Source of the DNA: Burkholderiales bacterium
GTDB lineage: Bacteria; Pseudomonadota; Gammaproteobacteria; Burkholderiales; Burkholderiaceae_C
DNA: 37,125 nt
NCBI GenBank assembly: GCA_016000195.1
Contig: JAECRO010000028.1
Location: 1-37,125, forward strand
Reading direction: 5' to 3'
Translations under genes and position numbers: made by a program
The notes under the pieces: generated by a model
Databases searched by the model: none
What the model was told of the DNA's origin: nothing
What the model saw: only the letters and a program-made list of their open reading frames with translations
In this document: piece after piece, positions 24,493-33,393 of the stretch
How positions within the stretch are numbered: the stretch's first letter is position 1
How the letters are laid out: every line of letters starts with the position of its first letter

Positions 24493-27264
24493 TCATTGCC
24501 AGCCGAAGCGCCGGATGTAGTAGCGCTTCATCAGCGTCGTCAGCACCGCGTAGCCGAGCAAAATCGTGGCCAGCCAGCCAAAGTAGGCCAGCGGCAGCGC
24601 CTGGAGTTTGAAGTAGCTGGCGAGCGGGCCCATGGGCAAGATGATGCCTGCGGCCATGATGAACAGCGTCATCGCCGTCAGCGGCCAGGCGGCGCGGCTT
24701 TCGATGAACGGGATCTTGGGCGTGCGGATCATGTGGACGATCAGCGTCTGCGTCAGCAGGCCGACGACGAACCAGCCCGACTGGAACAGCGTTTGCTGCG
24801 CCACCGAGTTGGCCTTGAACACGTACCACATCACGGCAAACGTGGCGATGTCAAAAATCGAGCTGATGGGGCCGAAATAGACCATGAAGCGGCCCATGTC
24901 GTCGGGGTTCCAGCGCAAGGGCTGGCTGACCAGTTCGGCATCGACGTTGTCGAAGGGAATGGCGATTTGCGACACGTCGTACAGCAGGTTTTGCACCAGC
25001 AGCTGCAGCGGCAGCATAGGCAGGAAAGGCAGAAACACGCTGGCAATCAGCACCGAAAACACGTTGCCAAAGTTCGAGCTGGCCGTCATGCGGATGTATT
25101 TCAGCATGTTGCTGAAGGTCTTGCGGCCTTCAATCACGCCGGCTGCCAGCACCATCAGGCTGTGCTCCAGCAGGATGATGTCGGCCGCTTCCTTGGCAAT
25201 ATCGACGGCGCTGTCCACCGAAATGCCGATGTCGGCGGCCCGCAGCGCCGGTGCGTCGTTGATGCCGTCGCCCATGAAGCCGACGACGTGGCCGTTGCCG
25301 CGCAGGCTGCGCACGATGCGCTCCTTGTGCAGCGGCGAGAGCTTGGCAAAGATGGTGTGCTGCTCGACGGCCCCGGCCAGCGCCTTGTCGTCCAGGGTGT
25401 CGAGCTGCGCGCCCAGCATCACGCCTTTGACCGCCAGGCCGACCTGGCGGCAGACTTCGGCCGTCACCAGTTCGTTGTCGCCCGTCAGCACCTTGAGGGT
25501 GACGCCGCTGGCGGCCAGCGCCTTGAGCGCCGGGGCGGTGGATTCCTTGGGCGGGTCGAGAAAGGCGATGTAGCCGATCAGCGTCAGCGCCGACTCGTCG
25601 GCCACCGAATAGACCTCCTGGCTGGGCGGTATCTCCTTCATGGCGACGGCCACGACACGCAGGCCTCTTTCGTTGAACTCGCGCGTGACCCGGTGCGCCC
25701 GCTCCAGCATGGCGGCGTCGAGCGGCACGGTGTTGCCGCCGTCACGCGCATGGGTGCAGATGGCCACGACTTCCTCGACCGCGCCCTTGCAGATCAGCTC
25801 GTGGTGGTGGCTGCGCTCGGACACCACGACCGACATGCGGCGGCGCTGGAAGTCAAAGGGAATCTCGTCGATCTTGCTGTAGTTTTCGGCCAGTTGCAGC
25901 GCCTGGGGAACTTCGGCATGCTCCAGCACGGCGCGGTCGAGCAGGCTTTTCAGGCCGGTCTGGTAGTAGCTGTTCAGGTAGGCCAGCCCCAGCACTTCCT
26001 CGGAGTCGCGGCCAAACACGTCGGTGTGGCGCGCCAGGGCAATCTTGTCCTGCGTGAGCGTGCCGGTCTTGTCGGTACACAGCACGTTCATGGCGCCGAA
26101 GTTCTGGATGGCGTCGAGCTGCTTGACGATGACTTTTTGGCGCGACAGGATCACCGCGCCCTTGGCCAGCGTGGAGGTGACGATCATGGGCAGCATCTCC
26201 GGCGTCAGCCCGACGGCGATGGACAGCGCGAACAGGAAGGCCTGGATCCAGTCGCCCTTGGTCAGGCCGTTGATCAGGAAAACCACCGGCACCATGACCA
26301 GCGCAAAGCGGATCAGGAGCCAGCTGACCTTGTTCACGCCGACCTGGAAGGCGTTGACCTCGGGCGTGGCGGCCGTGACGCGCGTGGCCAGCGTGCCGAA
26401 GTAGGTGCTGTTGCCGGTTGCCAGCACCAGCACGGTGGCCGAGCCCGACACTACGTTGGTGCCCATGAACACCAGGCTGGCCATTTCCAGCGCGCCCTGG
26501 GACTGGGCTGTGGCTTCGGGGAATTTCTCGACCGGCAGGGACTCGCCGGTCATGGCCGACTGGCTGACAAACAGGTCCTTGGCCACCATCACCCGGCAAT
26601 CGGCCGGAATCATGTCGCCGGCCGACAGTCGCACAATGTCGCCCGGCACCAGTTGCCGGATCGGCAGCTCGACCTGGCCGGCGGTCGGCATGCCCGGTCC
26701 GGCAGCGGTCGGGTGCCTGGCATTGGCGGCTGTCTTGGCGGCTGCGTTGCCGCGCCGGATCACGGTCGCCTTGTTGCTGACCAGCTCTTTGAGCGCCTGC
26801 ACGGCCTGGCTGGAGCGCCGTTCCTGGACAAAGCGGATGAGGGTGGACAGCGCCACCATGCAGCCAATCACCAGCGCCGCCTTGATGTCCCGGGTGGCAT
26901 ACGACAGCACGGCCAGCGCGGTCAGCAGCAGGTTGAAGGGGTTTTTGTAGCTCAGCCACAGGTGTAGCCACCAGGGCATGGGCTTTTCATGCTCCACCTC
27001 GTTCGGCCCGACCCGGGCGCGGATGGCGGCGGCTTCACGCGGGCTCAGGCCCTGCTGGCGGCTGCCGAGCCGCGCCAGCAGGGACGGCAAATCCTGCGTC
27101 GCCTGCTGCACCAGTTGCCGGTTCAGCAGGTCGGGAAGGGCTTCGGCGCGGCTTTTCCTGGGCAGGGATTCAAGAATGACCCGGCGGCGAAACAGGTGGC
27201 GGGTGCGGCGCGATTTGAGGAAGCGGGCAAACAGCTGGGTAAAAAGGCTTGTTGATTTGCGCAT
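24493..27264 (-). CDS. mgtA: Magnesium-transporting P-type ATPase MgtA
   Basis: A 923-residue P-type ATPase (P3B, MgtA/MgtB). Key motifs: an N-terminal cation ATPase segment (QGLSPREAAAIRARVGPNEVEHEKP), actuator TGES, the phosphorylation site CTDKTGTLT with Asp398, LTGDNELVTAEV, and MGDGINDAPALRAADIGISVDSAVDIAKEAADI in the hinge, followed by C-terminal helices. It imports Mg2+ across the inner membrane. The length fits E. coli MgtA (about 898). ATG 27264 is preferred over GTG 27309. The leader (27265-27374) has a 6-bp hairpin and AT-rich runs; in enterobacteria mgtA leaders sense Mg2+, but I see no specific match here. Confidence 0.96.
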   Translation of the reverse strand: MRKSTSLFTQLFARFLKSRRTRHLFRRRVILESLPRKSRAEALPDLLNRQLVQQATQDLPSLLARLGSRQQGLSPREAAAIRARVGPNEVEHEKPMPWWLHLWLSYKNPFNLLLTALAVLSYATRDIKAALVIGCMVALSTLIRFVQERRSSQAVQALKELVSNKATVIRRGNAAAKTAANARHPTAAGPGMPTAGQVELPIRQLVPGDIVRLSAGDMIPADCRVMVAKDLFVSQSAMTGESLPVEKFPEATAQSQGALEMASLVFMGTNVVSGSATVLVLATGNSTYFGTLATRVTAATPEVNAFQVGVNKVSWLLIRFALVMVPVVFLINGLTKGDWIQAFLFALSIAVGLTPEMLPMIVTSTLAKGAVILSRQKVIVKQLDAIQNFGAMNVLCTDKTGTLTQDKIALARHTDVFGRDSEEVLGLAYLNSYYQTGLKSLLDRAVLEHAEVPQALQLAENYSKIDEIPFDFQRRRMSVVVSERSHHHELICKGAVEEVVAICTHARDGGNTVPLDAAMLERAHRVTREFNERGLRVVAVAMKEIPPSQEVYSVADESALTLIGYIAFLDPPKESTAPALKALAASGVTLKVLTGDNELVTAEVCRQVGLAVKGVMLGAQLDTLDDKALAGAVEQHTIFAKLSPLHKERIVRSLRGNGHVVGFMGDGINDAPALRAADIGISVDSAVDIAKEAADIILLEHSLMVLAAGVIEGRKTFSNMLKYIRMTASSNFGNVFSVLIASVFLPFLPMLPLQLLVQNLLYDVSQIAIPFDNVDAELVSQPLRWNPDDMGRFMVYFGPISSIFDIATFAVMWYVFKANSVAQQTLFQSGWFVVGLLTQTLIVHMIRTPKIPFIESRAAWPLTAMTLFIMAAGIILPMGPLASYFKLQALPLAYFGWLATILLGYAVLTTLMKRYYIRRFGWQ

Positions 27265-27374
27265 GGGTTTGCTTTTTGTTGTTTTTGTTTTTTTGCTGGC
27301 CGGTGCCACCTACAGGCACGGCACCCGGCATGGCCGGAATTTATGCTTTTTTTGTGTCAAAACTACCGGTTTTT
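27265..27374 (-). promoter_or_regulatory. mgtA leader/promoter region
   Basis: On the minus strand this stretch has TTGACA (around 27339-27344) followed by an A-run, with no well-spaced -10. A hairpin has arms GGTGCC (27302-27307) and GGCACC (27320-27325) inside a larger imperfect inverted repeat. A-rich sequence leads to the start codon. It must contain the mgtA promoter because the upstream operon terminates at 27375-27426. Whether it senses Mg2+ is unknown. Confidence 0.3.
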
Positions 27375-27426
27375 GAAAAATATGCGCCTGCCGCCAGCCC
27401 GGAAAAGCGCTGGCCGGCAGGCGCAT
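27375..27426 (-). terminator. Intrinsic terminator after mtfA
   Basis: Perfect 12-bp outer arms (ATGCGCCTGCCG 27382-27393, CGGCAGGCGCAT 27415-27426) and inner arms (CCAGC 27394-27398, GCTGG 27409-27413) are followed on the minus strand by ATTTTTC. It lies about 60 bp after the mtfA stop and closes the TPR-ppiA-ppiB-lpxH-mtfA run. Confidence 0.8.
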
Positions 27427-27429
27427 CAA

Positions 27430-27481
27430 GCAGGCAGTTTGCTATTAAATTAATAGCTGCTTGCGCATATCCTGCCTGCGC
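27430..27481. repeat. Short dispersed repeat between mtfA and its terminator
   Basis: A palindrome GCTATTAA-A-TTAATAGC (27441-27457) is followed by TGCTTGCGC and lies inside outer arms GCAGGCAG and CTGCCTGC. It belongs to the same AGCTAT/ATAGC repeat family as the copies at 4217, 14062, 19600 and 32600. Confidence 0.55.
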
Positions 27482-27487
27482 AAACGC

Positions 27488-28264
27488 CTATTTTTGCTTG
27501 AAAAACTGGTCAAACAGCGCGGTCACGGCGGCAAAATCCGCGCTGAAGCGCTCGCGGTTCACGAAATAGGCTTCGCAGGCCACCGCAAAGAATTCAGCCG
27601 GCGCGCTGGCGCCATAGGCATCGAGCCAGGGCGGCGCGCCGCCAAAGCGCTCGGCCATGGCGACCTGTTCGCGAAAGCGGTCGTAGGCGGCCTGCATCGT
27701 GTCATGCCAGGCGGCGTGGGCGGCGCGCGAGGGCAGGGGCGGGCAGCCGTCGGCGCTGCCGTCACGCATGTCGATCTTGTGGATGAACTCGTGAATCACC
27801 ACGTTGTGGCCGTGTGTGGAGGAAGCGCCCGAGGCGGCCACGTCCTGCCAGCTCAGGGTGACGGGGCCGCCCTGCATGGCTTCGCCCAGCAGCGCTTCCT
27901 TGTAGTGGTGGACCACGCCGGCGCTGTCAGTGGTCTTGCGCGGCGCCAGCATGGCGCCGGGGTGTATGACGATGCCGGTGAAGTCGTCATACCAGCCAAG
28001 CCCCAGGTGCAGCACCGGCACACAGGCCTGCGCGGCGATGGCCACGGCCATCTCGTCGGTCACGCGCAAGCCGTGCGCGCCGGTAAATTCCTTTTGCTGC
28101 AAAAACTGCCCGGCCAGCGCGCGCAGCGCCTGCTGGTCGTCTGGCGCAAGCCGGGCCAGGAAAGGGTAGCGCTGCAGGGTGTGCTGCCACAGTGTTTCGG
28201 GAATGGCTTTGGCTTTGGCTTGGGCGCCGGGCAAGCCCAGCAGGGATTGAAGCCAGTTCAGCAT
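27488..28264 (-). CDS. mtfA: Zinc-dependent peptidase MtfA family
   Basis: A 258-residue protein of the M90/MtfA family. The zinc-binding HEFIHKID motif places His158, Glu159 and His162 as ligands and catalytic residue, with further conserved acidic residues in AEFFAVACEAYF. In E. coli MtfA is a cytosolic aminopeptidase activated by the glucose repressor Mlc; no Mlc gene is in view here, so the partner is unknown. ATG 28264 (MLNWLQSLLG) lies 10 bp after the lpxH stop, which implies co-transcription. It is the last gene of its operon, with the terminator at 27375-27426. Confidence 0.93.
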   Translation of the reverse strand: MLNWLQSLLGLPGAQAKAKAIPETLWQHTLQRYPFLARLAPDDQQALRALAGQFLQQKEFTGAHGLRVTDEMAVAIAAQACVPVLHLGLGWYDDFTGIVIHPGAMLAPRKTTDSAGVVHHYKEALLGEAMQGGPVTLSWQDVAASGASSTHGHNVVIHEFIHKIDMRDGSADGCPPLPSRAAHAAWHDTMQAAYDRFREQVAMAERFGGAPPWLDAYGASAPAEFFAVACEAYFVNRERFSADFAAVTALFDQFFKQK

Positions 28265-28274
28265 GGCGCCGGCC

Positions 28275-29078
28275 TCATGCCGTGAGCAGGGCGATGCGCT
28301 GCAGGCCGGAGGCGCTCAGGCGCAGCACGTCGGCGCGCGGGGTTCTGGCCTGCGCATCCCAGTCGCTCAGCACCACGCGCGACAGGCCCTTGCCCAGGTC
28401 GTGTCTGGCCGGCTTGTGGGTGTGGCCGTGGATCAGCGTGGCGGCGTTGGCGGCCTGCAGCCACTGGCGGGCGGCACCGGCATCCACATCGGCGTAGTCG
28501 GCGCCGGATTGCTTGCGGGCTTCGCTTTGGCGGCGCATCTCGCGGGCCAGGGCCTGGCGCTCGGCCAGCGGCTTGGCCAGGAAAGCCTGCTGCCAGTCCT
28601 GCCCGCGCACCTGCCGGCGAAAGCGCAGGTAGTCGGTGTCGTCCAGGCACAGCGCGTCGCCATGCGAGAGCAGCCAGCGCCGGCCGGCGAAGGTCAGCAC
28701 CGCCGGGTCGTCCAGCAGGGTGGCATGGCAGGTGTCCATCAAGGCTTGGCCGACCAGGAAGTCGCGGTTGCCATGCATGAAAAAAAGCGCCAGCCGGCGT
28801 CCTGCCGCATCAAGCGTGCTGGCGCAAAGGTTTTCAAAGGAGTTGCCGGGATGGGCGCTGAAGCCGGTGCTGACGGCATCGTCGCCGACCCAGACTTCAA
28901 ACAGGTCGCCCAGAATGAATACCGCATCGGCCGGCGTGTCCTGCAGGTAGCGCTGAAATGCGCTGAAAGTGGCCGGCGCGTCGGCATTCAGATGCAGGTC
29001 GGAAATGAAATCGACCGTGCGCCAGGACCGGGGAGCGTCAAGCTCGGCCATCCGGGGCACGGTCGATGTGGTTTCCAT
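28275..29078 (-). CDS. lpxH: UDP-2,3-diacylglucosamine diphosphatase LpxH
   Basis: A 267-residue calcineurin-like metallophosphoesterase that hydrolyses UDP-2,3-diacylglucosamine to lipid X, the fourth step of lipid A synthesis, at the cytoplasmic face of the inner membrane. Metal-site motifs appear in order: FISDLHL (residues 24-30), GDLFEVWVGDD, GNRDFL, LSHGDALCLDD and HGHTHKP. It is slightly longer than the 240-residue E. coli enzyme because of about 20 extra N-terminal residues. ATG 29078 is the first ATG; a TTG at 29093 is unlikely. The ppiB stop is 33 bp upstream and mtfA starts 10 bp downstream. Confidence 0.95.
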   Translation of the reverse strand: METTSTVPRMAELDAPRSWRTVDFISDLHLNADAPATFSAFQRYLQDTPADAVFILGDLFEVWVGDDAVSTGFSAHPGNSFENLCASTLDAAGRRLALFFMHGNRDFLVGQALMDTCHATLLDDPAVLTFAGRRWLLSHGDALCLDDTDYLRFRRQVRGQDWQQAFLAKPLAERQALAREMRRQSEARKQSGADYADVDAGAARQWLQAANAATLIHGHTHKPARHDLGKGLSRVVLSDWDAQARTPRADVLRLSASGLQRIALLTA

Positions 29079-29111
29079 CAAGGACTCAGGCAAGCTCAGT
29101 CCTTAGTGAGT

Positions 29112-29621
29112 TCAAGCCAGCGCGACGGCTTTTTCGATCACCACGTCTTCGAGTGGCACGTCGTCATGAAAGCCCTTGCGGCCGGTCTTGACGGCCTTGA
29201 TCTGGTCCACCACGTCGGTGCCCGAGATGACCTTGCCGAACACGGCGTAACCCCAGCCCGAAGCGTTCTGGCCGGTGTGGTTCAGGAAGCCGTTGTTGCC
29301 GACGTTGATGAAAAACTGCGAGCTGGCCGAATGCGGCGCATTGGTGCGGGCCATGGCAACGGTGTACATGTCGTTTTTCAGGCCGTTGGTGGCTTCGTTC
29401 TCGATTTCGCCGTCGGTGGGTTTTTGCTTCATGCCGACTTCAAAACCGCCGCCCTGCACCATGAAACCGGGAATCACGCGGTGAAACACGGTGTTGTCGT
29501 AATGGCCCTTGTTGACGTAGTTCAGGAAGTTGGCGACCGACTTGGGCGCCTTGTCGGCATTCAGTTCCAGGGTGATGACGCCGTACCTGGCGATGTGCAG
29601 CTCGACTTTTGGATTGCTCAT
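29112..29621 (-). CDS. ppiB: Cytoplasmic peptidyl-prolyl isomerase B (cyclophilin)
   Basis: A 169-residue cyclophilin without a signal peptide, matching E. coli PpiB in length. The core motifs [34 protein letters not shown] and the GYAVFGKVI strand are all present. It speeds cis-trans isomerisation of Xaa-Pro bonds in the cytoplasm. ATG 29621 has AAAGGA seven bases upstream. It follows the periplasmic paralogue by 31 bp; the two are about half identical by eye and look like an old tandem duplication. Confidence 0.96.
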   Translation of the reverse strand: MSNPKVELHIARYGVITLELNADKAPKSVANFLNYVNKGHYDNTVFHRVIPGFMVQGGGFEVGMKQKPTDGEIENEATNGLKNDMYTVAMARTNAPHSASSQFFINVGNNGFLNHTGQNASGWGYAVFGKVISGTDVVDQIKAVKTGRKGFHDDVPLEDVVIEKAVALA

Positions 29622-29652
29622 GAAAGTGTCCTTTGTTGGGTTAATGAATGAG

Positions 29653-30279
29653 TCAGGGGAGAAGGGTTGCGGATTTGATGATGACGGGCGTCTTGGGAAC
29701 GTCCGAAGGAAAGGGGCCGGCGCTGCCGGTCGGCACGGACTTGATCCTGTTGACCACGTCCATGCCGCTCGTGACCTTGCCGAACACGGTGTAGCCGGGG
29801 GCCAGGGTTGACGGGTTCAGGAAGTCATTGTCTTTCACGTTGATGAAGAACTGCGCCGTGGCGGAATCGGGGTCGTTGGTGCGGGCCATGGCCAGCGTGC
29901 CGGCGACGTTTTTCGGCCCGCCCCTGGCCAGCGCCTCGCGGCCTTCATGCGCCACGGGGGCGCGGGTTTTTTTCTCGGCGTAGGCGCCGTCGTAGCCGCC
30001 GCCCTGCACCATGAAGTTGTTGATCACGCGGTGAAAGATGGTGCCGTCGTAATGCTTGTCCTTGACGTACTGGAGAAAGTTCTCGACGGTCTTGGGCGCC
30101 TTGTCGGGATAGACCTCGACCACGAAGTCGCCTTCGCTGGTGGCGAACCTGACCTTGGGGGCGACGGGCTCGGCAGCCAGGGCCATGCCGGCGCCCAGGG
30201 CCAGGGCGGCCAGCAGGGCGGTGGCGGCGCGGCGGGTGAGTGGGGCGGTGGAAGTGGAGGTGGAGGTGGAGATTTTCAC
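29653..30279 (-). CDS. ppiA: Periplasmic peptidyl-prolyl isomerase A (cyclophilin)
   Basis: A cyclophilin with an N-terminal signal peptide ([19 protein letters not shown]), so periplasmic. Core motifs: [34 protein letters not shown] and YTVFGKV. I chose GTG 30279 ([11 protein letters not shown]), with GGAAAGA upstream and a normal signal-peptide length, 208 residues in all. GTG 30315, which overlaps the TPR gene stop as GTGA, is the alternative and would give 220 residues. The start region encodes Ser-Thr repeats from GGTGGA-type hexamers. It sits between the TPR gene and ppiB in a tight operon. Confidence 0.9.
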   Translation of the reverse strand: MKISTSTSTSTAPLTRRAATALLAALALGAGMALAAEPVAPKVRFATSEGDFVVEVYPDKAPKTVENFLQYVKDKHYDGTIFHRVINNFMVQGGGYDGAYAEKKTRAPVAHEGREALARGGPKNVAGTLAMARTNDPDSATAQFFINVKDNDFLNPSTLAPGYTVFGKVTSGMDVVNRIKSVPTGSAGPFPSDVPKTPVIIKSATLLP

Positions 30280-30311
30280 TGAGTCGGTCTTTCCGGGAGT
30301 CGGGTGGGGCG

Positions 30312-30878
30312 TCACGGGGCCTTGGCCGGCGTGGCCGCCTTGGCGGGGGGCGCCAGCAGCTGGCTGAGCATGGCCAGCTTGGGCATCAGGCTGGGGTTGC
30401 CGGCATTGAGCTGCAGCGCCCGGGTGTAGGACTGGCTGGCCAGGCGGGCATACACATCGCCCAGGTTTTCGTGGGCGACGGCATAGCGGGGATTCAGGCG
30501 AATCGCCATTTCAAGGCTTTCGCGGGCCTTGTCGAACTGGCTCTGGCTGGCATACAGCACGGCCAGGTTGTTGTAGGGCTCGGGCAACTCGGGGTAGTCG
30601 GCGGTGATCTGGGTGAAGGTTTCGATGGCCTCGCCAGTCTTGGCGGTTTCGCCCTGGATCACGCCCTTGAGAAAGCGCATCTGCGGATCGCGCGGCTTGC
30701 CGGCCAGGTATTTGTCGGCGCTGGCCAGGGCTTCGGGAAACTGCCGGGCGCTGATGAGGCGGTTGACATCGGTGTAGGCGTCGGCATGGGCTGCTGACGC
30801 GGCTAGCAGCGTCAGCAGCAGCAGGCCGCGCATCACGAAGGCCGGGGGCTGGCGTAAAAAGAAGGCTCGCGTGGGCAT
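30312..30878 (-). CDS. Secreted tetratricopeptide repeat protein
   Basis: A 188-residue protein with a signal peptide (MRGLLLLTLLAASAAHA, cleaved near AHA-DA) followed by three to four TPR units. PEPYNNLAVLYASQSQFDKA and YAVAHENLGDVYARLASQSY are the clearest. It is probably periplasmic or anchored at the inner membrane and acts as a protein-interaction scaffold; no specific partner can be named. ATG 30878 has GAGAG a short distance upstream. It is the first gene of the run to mtfA, and its stop overlaps or nearly touches ppiA. Confidence 0.85.
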   Translation of the reverse strand: MPTRAFFLRQPPAFVMRGLLLLTLLAASAAHADAYTDVNRLISARQFPEALASADKYLAGKPRDPQMRFLKGVIQGETAKTGEAIETFTQITADYPELPEPYNNLAVLYASQSQFDKARESLEMAIRLNPRYAVAHENLGDVYARLASQSYTRALQLNAGNPSLMPKLAMLSQLLAPPAKAATPAKAP

Positions 30879-31182
30879 AAGAACTCTCGCTGGTTTTATG
30901 GAAGCATGAGGCCGCGCTGGGGCGGAAAGTGGCCGTCAAACAACCCGAACCGGGTCGGGTTTGCGGCGTCGTCACACCTGCCTGGACCGGCTGGATATAC
31001 TGCGTAATTCTAGCCGAGGGGGTATAGTCACCCTCCTTGTCCTGTTGTTCATTCCCGGTTTTATCCCGCGAATTTCACATCTGTTTCAGCATCATCGCCG
31101 CCGGTGGCGCCCGGATAGACAGGCTTTCCTTCCTTTTCCTTTCTGGCAATCCGACGTCAGACCACGCACCCAGACAATTTCC
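30879..31182. other. Divergent promoter region (TPR operon and cysS)
   Basis: About 300 bp between the TPR gene (-) and cysS (+). On the plus strand two -10-like words, TATACT at 30996-31001 and TATAGT at 31023-31028, lie 155-190 bp before the cysS start, but neither has a good -35 box. No coding frame of interest is present; the open frame running into cysS from 30961 has no recognisable content before MSLRIYN. Confidence 0.4.
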
Positions 31183-32574
31183 ATGAGCCTTCGCATTTAC
31201 AACACGCTGTCGCGTGCCGTAGAAGATTTTTCCCCCCTCGTTCCCGGCCAGGTCCGCATGTATGTGTGCGGCATGACGATTTATGACCTGTGCCACATCG
31301 GCCATGCCCGCATGATGATGGCCTTCGACGTGGTGCAGCGCTGGCTCAAGGTCAGCGGCTACCAGGTCATCTATGTGCGCAACATCACCGACATCGACGA
31401 CAAGATCATCAAGCGCGCGGTCGAGCGCGGCATCACCATCCGCGCGCTGACCAACGAAATGATCGACGCCATGCACCAGGACATCGGCGCCCTCAACATC
31501 GAGCCGCCGACGCTGGAGCCGCGCGCGACCGACTACGTGCCGCAAATGCTGGACATGATCAGCACCCTTGAGAAAAAAGGACTGGCCTACCGCGGCTCGG
31601 GCGGCGACATGAACTACGCCGTGCGCAAGTTTCCGGGCTACGGCAAGCTGTCGGGCAAGTCGCTCGACGAGCTGCGCGCCGGCGAGCGCGTGGCGGTGCT
31701 TGAAGGCAAGGAAGACCCGCTCGACTTCGTGCTCTGGAAGTCGGCCAAGGAAAGCGAGCCCGAGGACGCCAAGTGGGACAGCGCGGCGCTGGGCCACGAC
31801 TACGGCCTGGGCCGGCCCGGCTGGCACATCGAATGCTCGGCCATGAGCTGCCAGACGCTGGGCGAGACCTTCGACATCCACGGCGGCGGCGCGGATTTGC
31901 AGTTTCCGCACCACGAAAACGAGATCGCCCAGAGCGAAGGCGCCAGTGGCAAGCCGCTGGCGCGCTTCTGGATCCACAACGGCTTTGTGCGCGTGGACAA
32001 CGAGAAGATGTCCAAGTCGCTGGGCAACTTCTTCACCATCCGTGACGTGCTGCAAAAGTACGACGCCGAAACCGTGCGCTTCTTCATCATCCGCGCCCAC
32101 TACCGCAGCGCGCTGAACTACAGCGACGCGCACCTCGACGATGCGCGCAATTCGCTCAAGCGCCTGTACACGGCGCTGCATCTGGCGCCGCCGGCCGCCG
32201 TGGCGATTGACTGGCTGGACCCTTTCGCCGCCCGCTTCAAGGCCGCGATGGACGAGGACTTCGGCACGCCCGAAGCCGTTGCCGTGCTGTTCGAGCTGGC
32301 CGGCGAGGTCAACAAGACCCGCTCCGCCGAGCGCGCCGGACTGCTCAAAAGCCTGGGCGCCTGCCTGGGCCTGCTGCAGGGCGAACCGTCGGCCTACCTT
32401 CAGGCCGGCGCGGGGCTGGACGACGCGGCCATCGAGCAGCGGATCAACGCACGCGCCGATGCCAAGAAGGCCAGAGACTTCGCGGCGGCAGACCGCATCC
32501 GCACCGAACTGCTGGACCTGGGCATCGTGCTGAAGGATTCACCCACGGGCACGACCTGGGAGGTGAAATCGTGA
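31183..32574 (+). CDS. cysS: Cysteinyl-tRNA synthetase
   Basis: A 463-residue class I aminoacyl-tRNA synthetase that charges tRNA-Cys. The zinc ligand Cys29 lies in YVCGMT, HIGH at residues 38-41, GWHIECSAM and HHENEIAQ follow, KMSKS is at 275-279, and the helical anticodon domain is C-terminal ([18 protein letters not shown]). ATG 31183 ([10 protein letters not shown]) is the family start; the frame is open upstream but without conserved sequence. An AlkA-type glycosylase gene follows 52 bp downstream, with a short repeat in the gap. Confidence 0.98.
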   Translation: MSLRIYNTLSRAVEDFSPLVPGQVRMYVCGMTIYDLCHIGHARMMMAFDVVQRWLKVSGYQVIYVRNITDIDDKIIKRAVERGITIRALTNEMIDAMHQDIGALNIEPPTLEPRATDYVPQMLDMISTLEKKGLAYRGSGGDMNYAVRKFPGYGKLSGKSLDELRAGERVAVLEGKEDPLDFVLWKSAKESEPEDAKWDSAALGHDYGLGRPGWHIECSAMSCQTLGETFDIHGGGADLQFPHHENEIAQSEGASGKPLARFWIHNGFVRVDNEKMSKSLGNFFTIRDVLQKYDAETVRFFIIRAHYRSALNYSDAHLDDARNSLKRLYTALHLAPPAAVAIDWLDPFAARFKAAMDEDFGTPEAVAVLFELAGEVNKTRSAERAGLLKSLGACLGLLQGEPSAYLQAGAGLDDAAIEQRINARADAKKARDFAAADRIRTELLDLGIVLKDSPTGTTWEVKS

Positions 32575-32599
32575 AGAATTCAAGCCTTTTAAGCCTCTT

Positions 32600-32645
32600 G
32601 CGCACAGCCAGCGGGCGTCAGCAGCTATGAAAATCATAGTAAAAA
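32600..32645. repeat. Short dispersed repeat overlapping the start of the glycosylase gene
   Basis: TGCGCACAGCCAGCGGGCG is followed by CAGCAGCTATGAAAATCATA. The palindrome CTATGA-AAA-TCATAG (32625-32639) matches the AGCTAT/ATAGC family. The ATG inside it (32627) is the apparent start of the next gene. Confidence 0.55.
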
Positions 32646-33331
32646 CCGATTCCGCCAGTCCCGCGCCGATTGAGTTGACCGACAAGGCGGGCGCCCCGGA
32701 GCCTGCCATCGTCGTGCCGCCGTACTGGCAGGACGCCTGCAAGCACCTGGTCAAAAAAGACCGCGTCATGAAGCGCCTGATTCCGCAGTTCGGCAACACC
32801 TGCCTGCAGTCGCGCGGCGATGCCTTCAGCACGCTGGCGCGCAGCATTGTCGGCCAGCAGATTTCGGTCAAGGCGGCGCAAACCGTCTGGCACCGTTTTG
32901 CCGCCTTGCCGCCAGAGATGACGCCGGCCCAGGTGCTGCGCCTCAAGGTGGACGACATGCGCGCCGCCGGCCTGAGCGCGCGCAAGGTTGAATACCTGGT
33001 CGATCTGTCGATCAACTTTGATGCCGGCCGGGTTCATGTGCAGGACTGGCAGGCAATGGACGATGAAACCATCATTGCCGAGCTGATCGCCATTCGCGGC
33101 ATTGGCCGCTGGACGGCCGAGATGTTCCTGATGTTCTACCTGACCCGGCCCAACGTGCTGCCGCTCGATGATGTCGGGCTGATCAACGGCATCAGCCGCA
33201 ATTATTTTTCCGGCGAATCCGTCAGCCGCAGCGATGCCCGCGAGGTCGCGGCGGCCTGGACGCCCTACTGCAGCGTGGCGACTTGGTATATTTGGCGTTC
33301 GCTGGACCCGAAAGTCGCGCCCGGCGCCTGA
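32627..33331 (+). CDS. DNA-3-methyladenine glycosylase (AlkA-type HhH-GPD)
   Basis: A 234-residue HhH-GPD base excision enzyme that removes alkylated purines. The helix-hairpin-helix lies at about residues 155-175 (IRGIGRWTAEMFLMFYL) and is followed by the catalytic Asp in LPLDDVGLI (Asp181 or Asp182). ARSIVGQQISVKAAQ and RWTAEM are typical. It lacks the N-terminal extension of E. coli AlkA (282 residues), as do many bacterial DNA glycosylases of this type. The first ATG (32627) is contributed by a short dispersed repeat, so the first 10-20 residues (MKIIVKTDSASPAP) are poorly conserved in style. The next good ATG in frame would cut into the domain. accA starts 62 bp downstream. Confidence 0.92.
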   Translation: MKIIVKTDSASPAPIELTDKAGAPEPAIVVPPYWQDACKHLVKKDRVMKRLIPQFGNTCLQSRGDAFSTLARSIVGQQISVKAAQTVWHRFAALPPEMTPAQVLRLKVDDMRAAGLSARKVEYLVDLSINFDAGRVHVQDWQAMDDETIIAELIAIRGIGRWTAEMFLMFYLTRPNVLPLDDVGLINGISRNYFSGESVSRSDAREVAAAWTPYCSVATWYIWRSLDPKVAPGA

Positions 33332-33393
33332 TGGACAGCGTGGGGCAGCCCGCACCGGCGGTTTCAAGATTAAAAAGAGCCTGAGGATTACAC

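Noticed and set aside
24118..26967. Very long open frame (over 900 codons) antisense to mgtA
   Set aside because: Its His/Gln/Gly/Arg-rich composition is what the reverse of a GC-rich gene gives; the opposite strand has every P-type ATPase motif.
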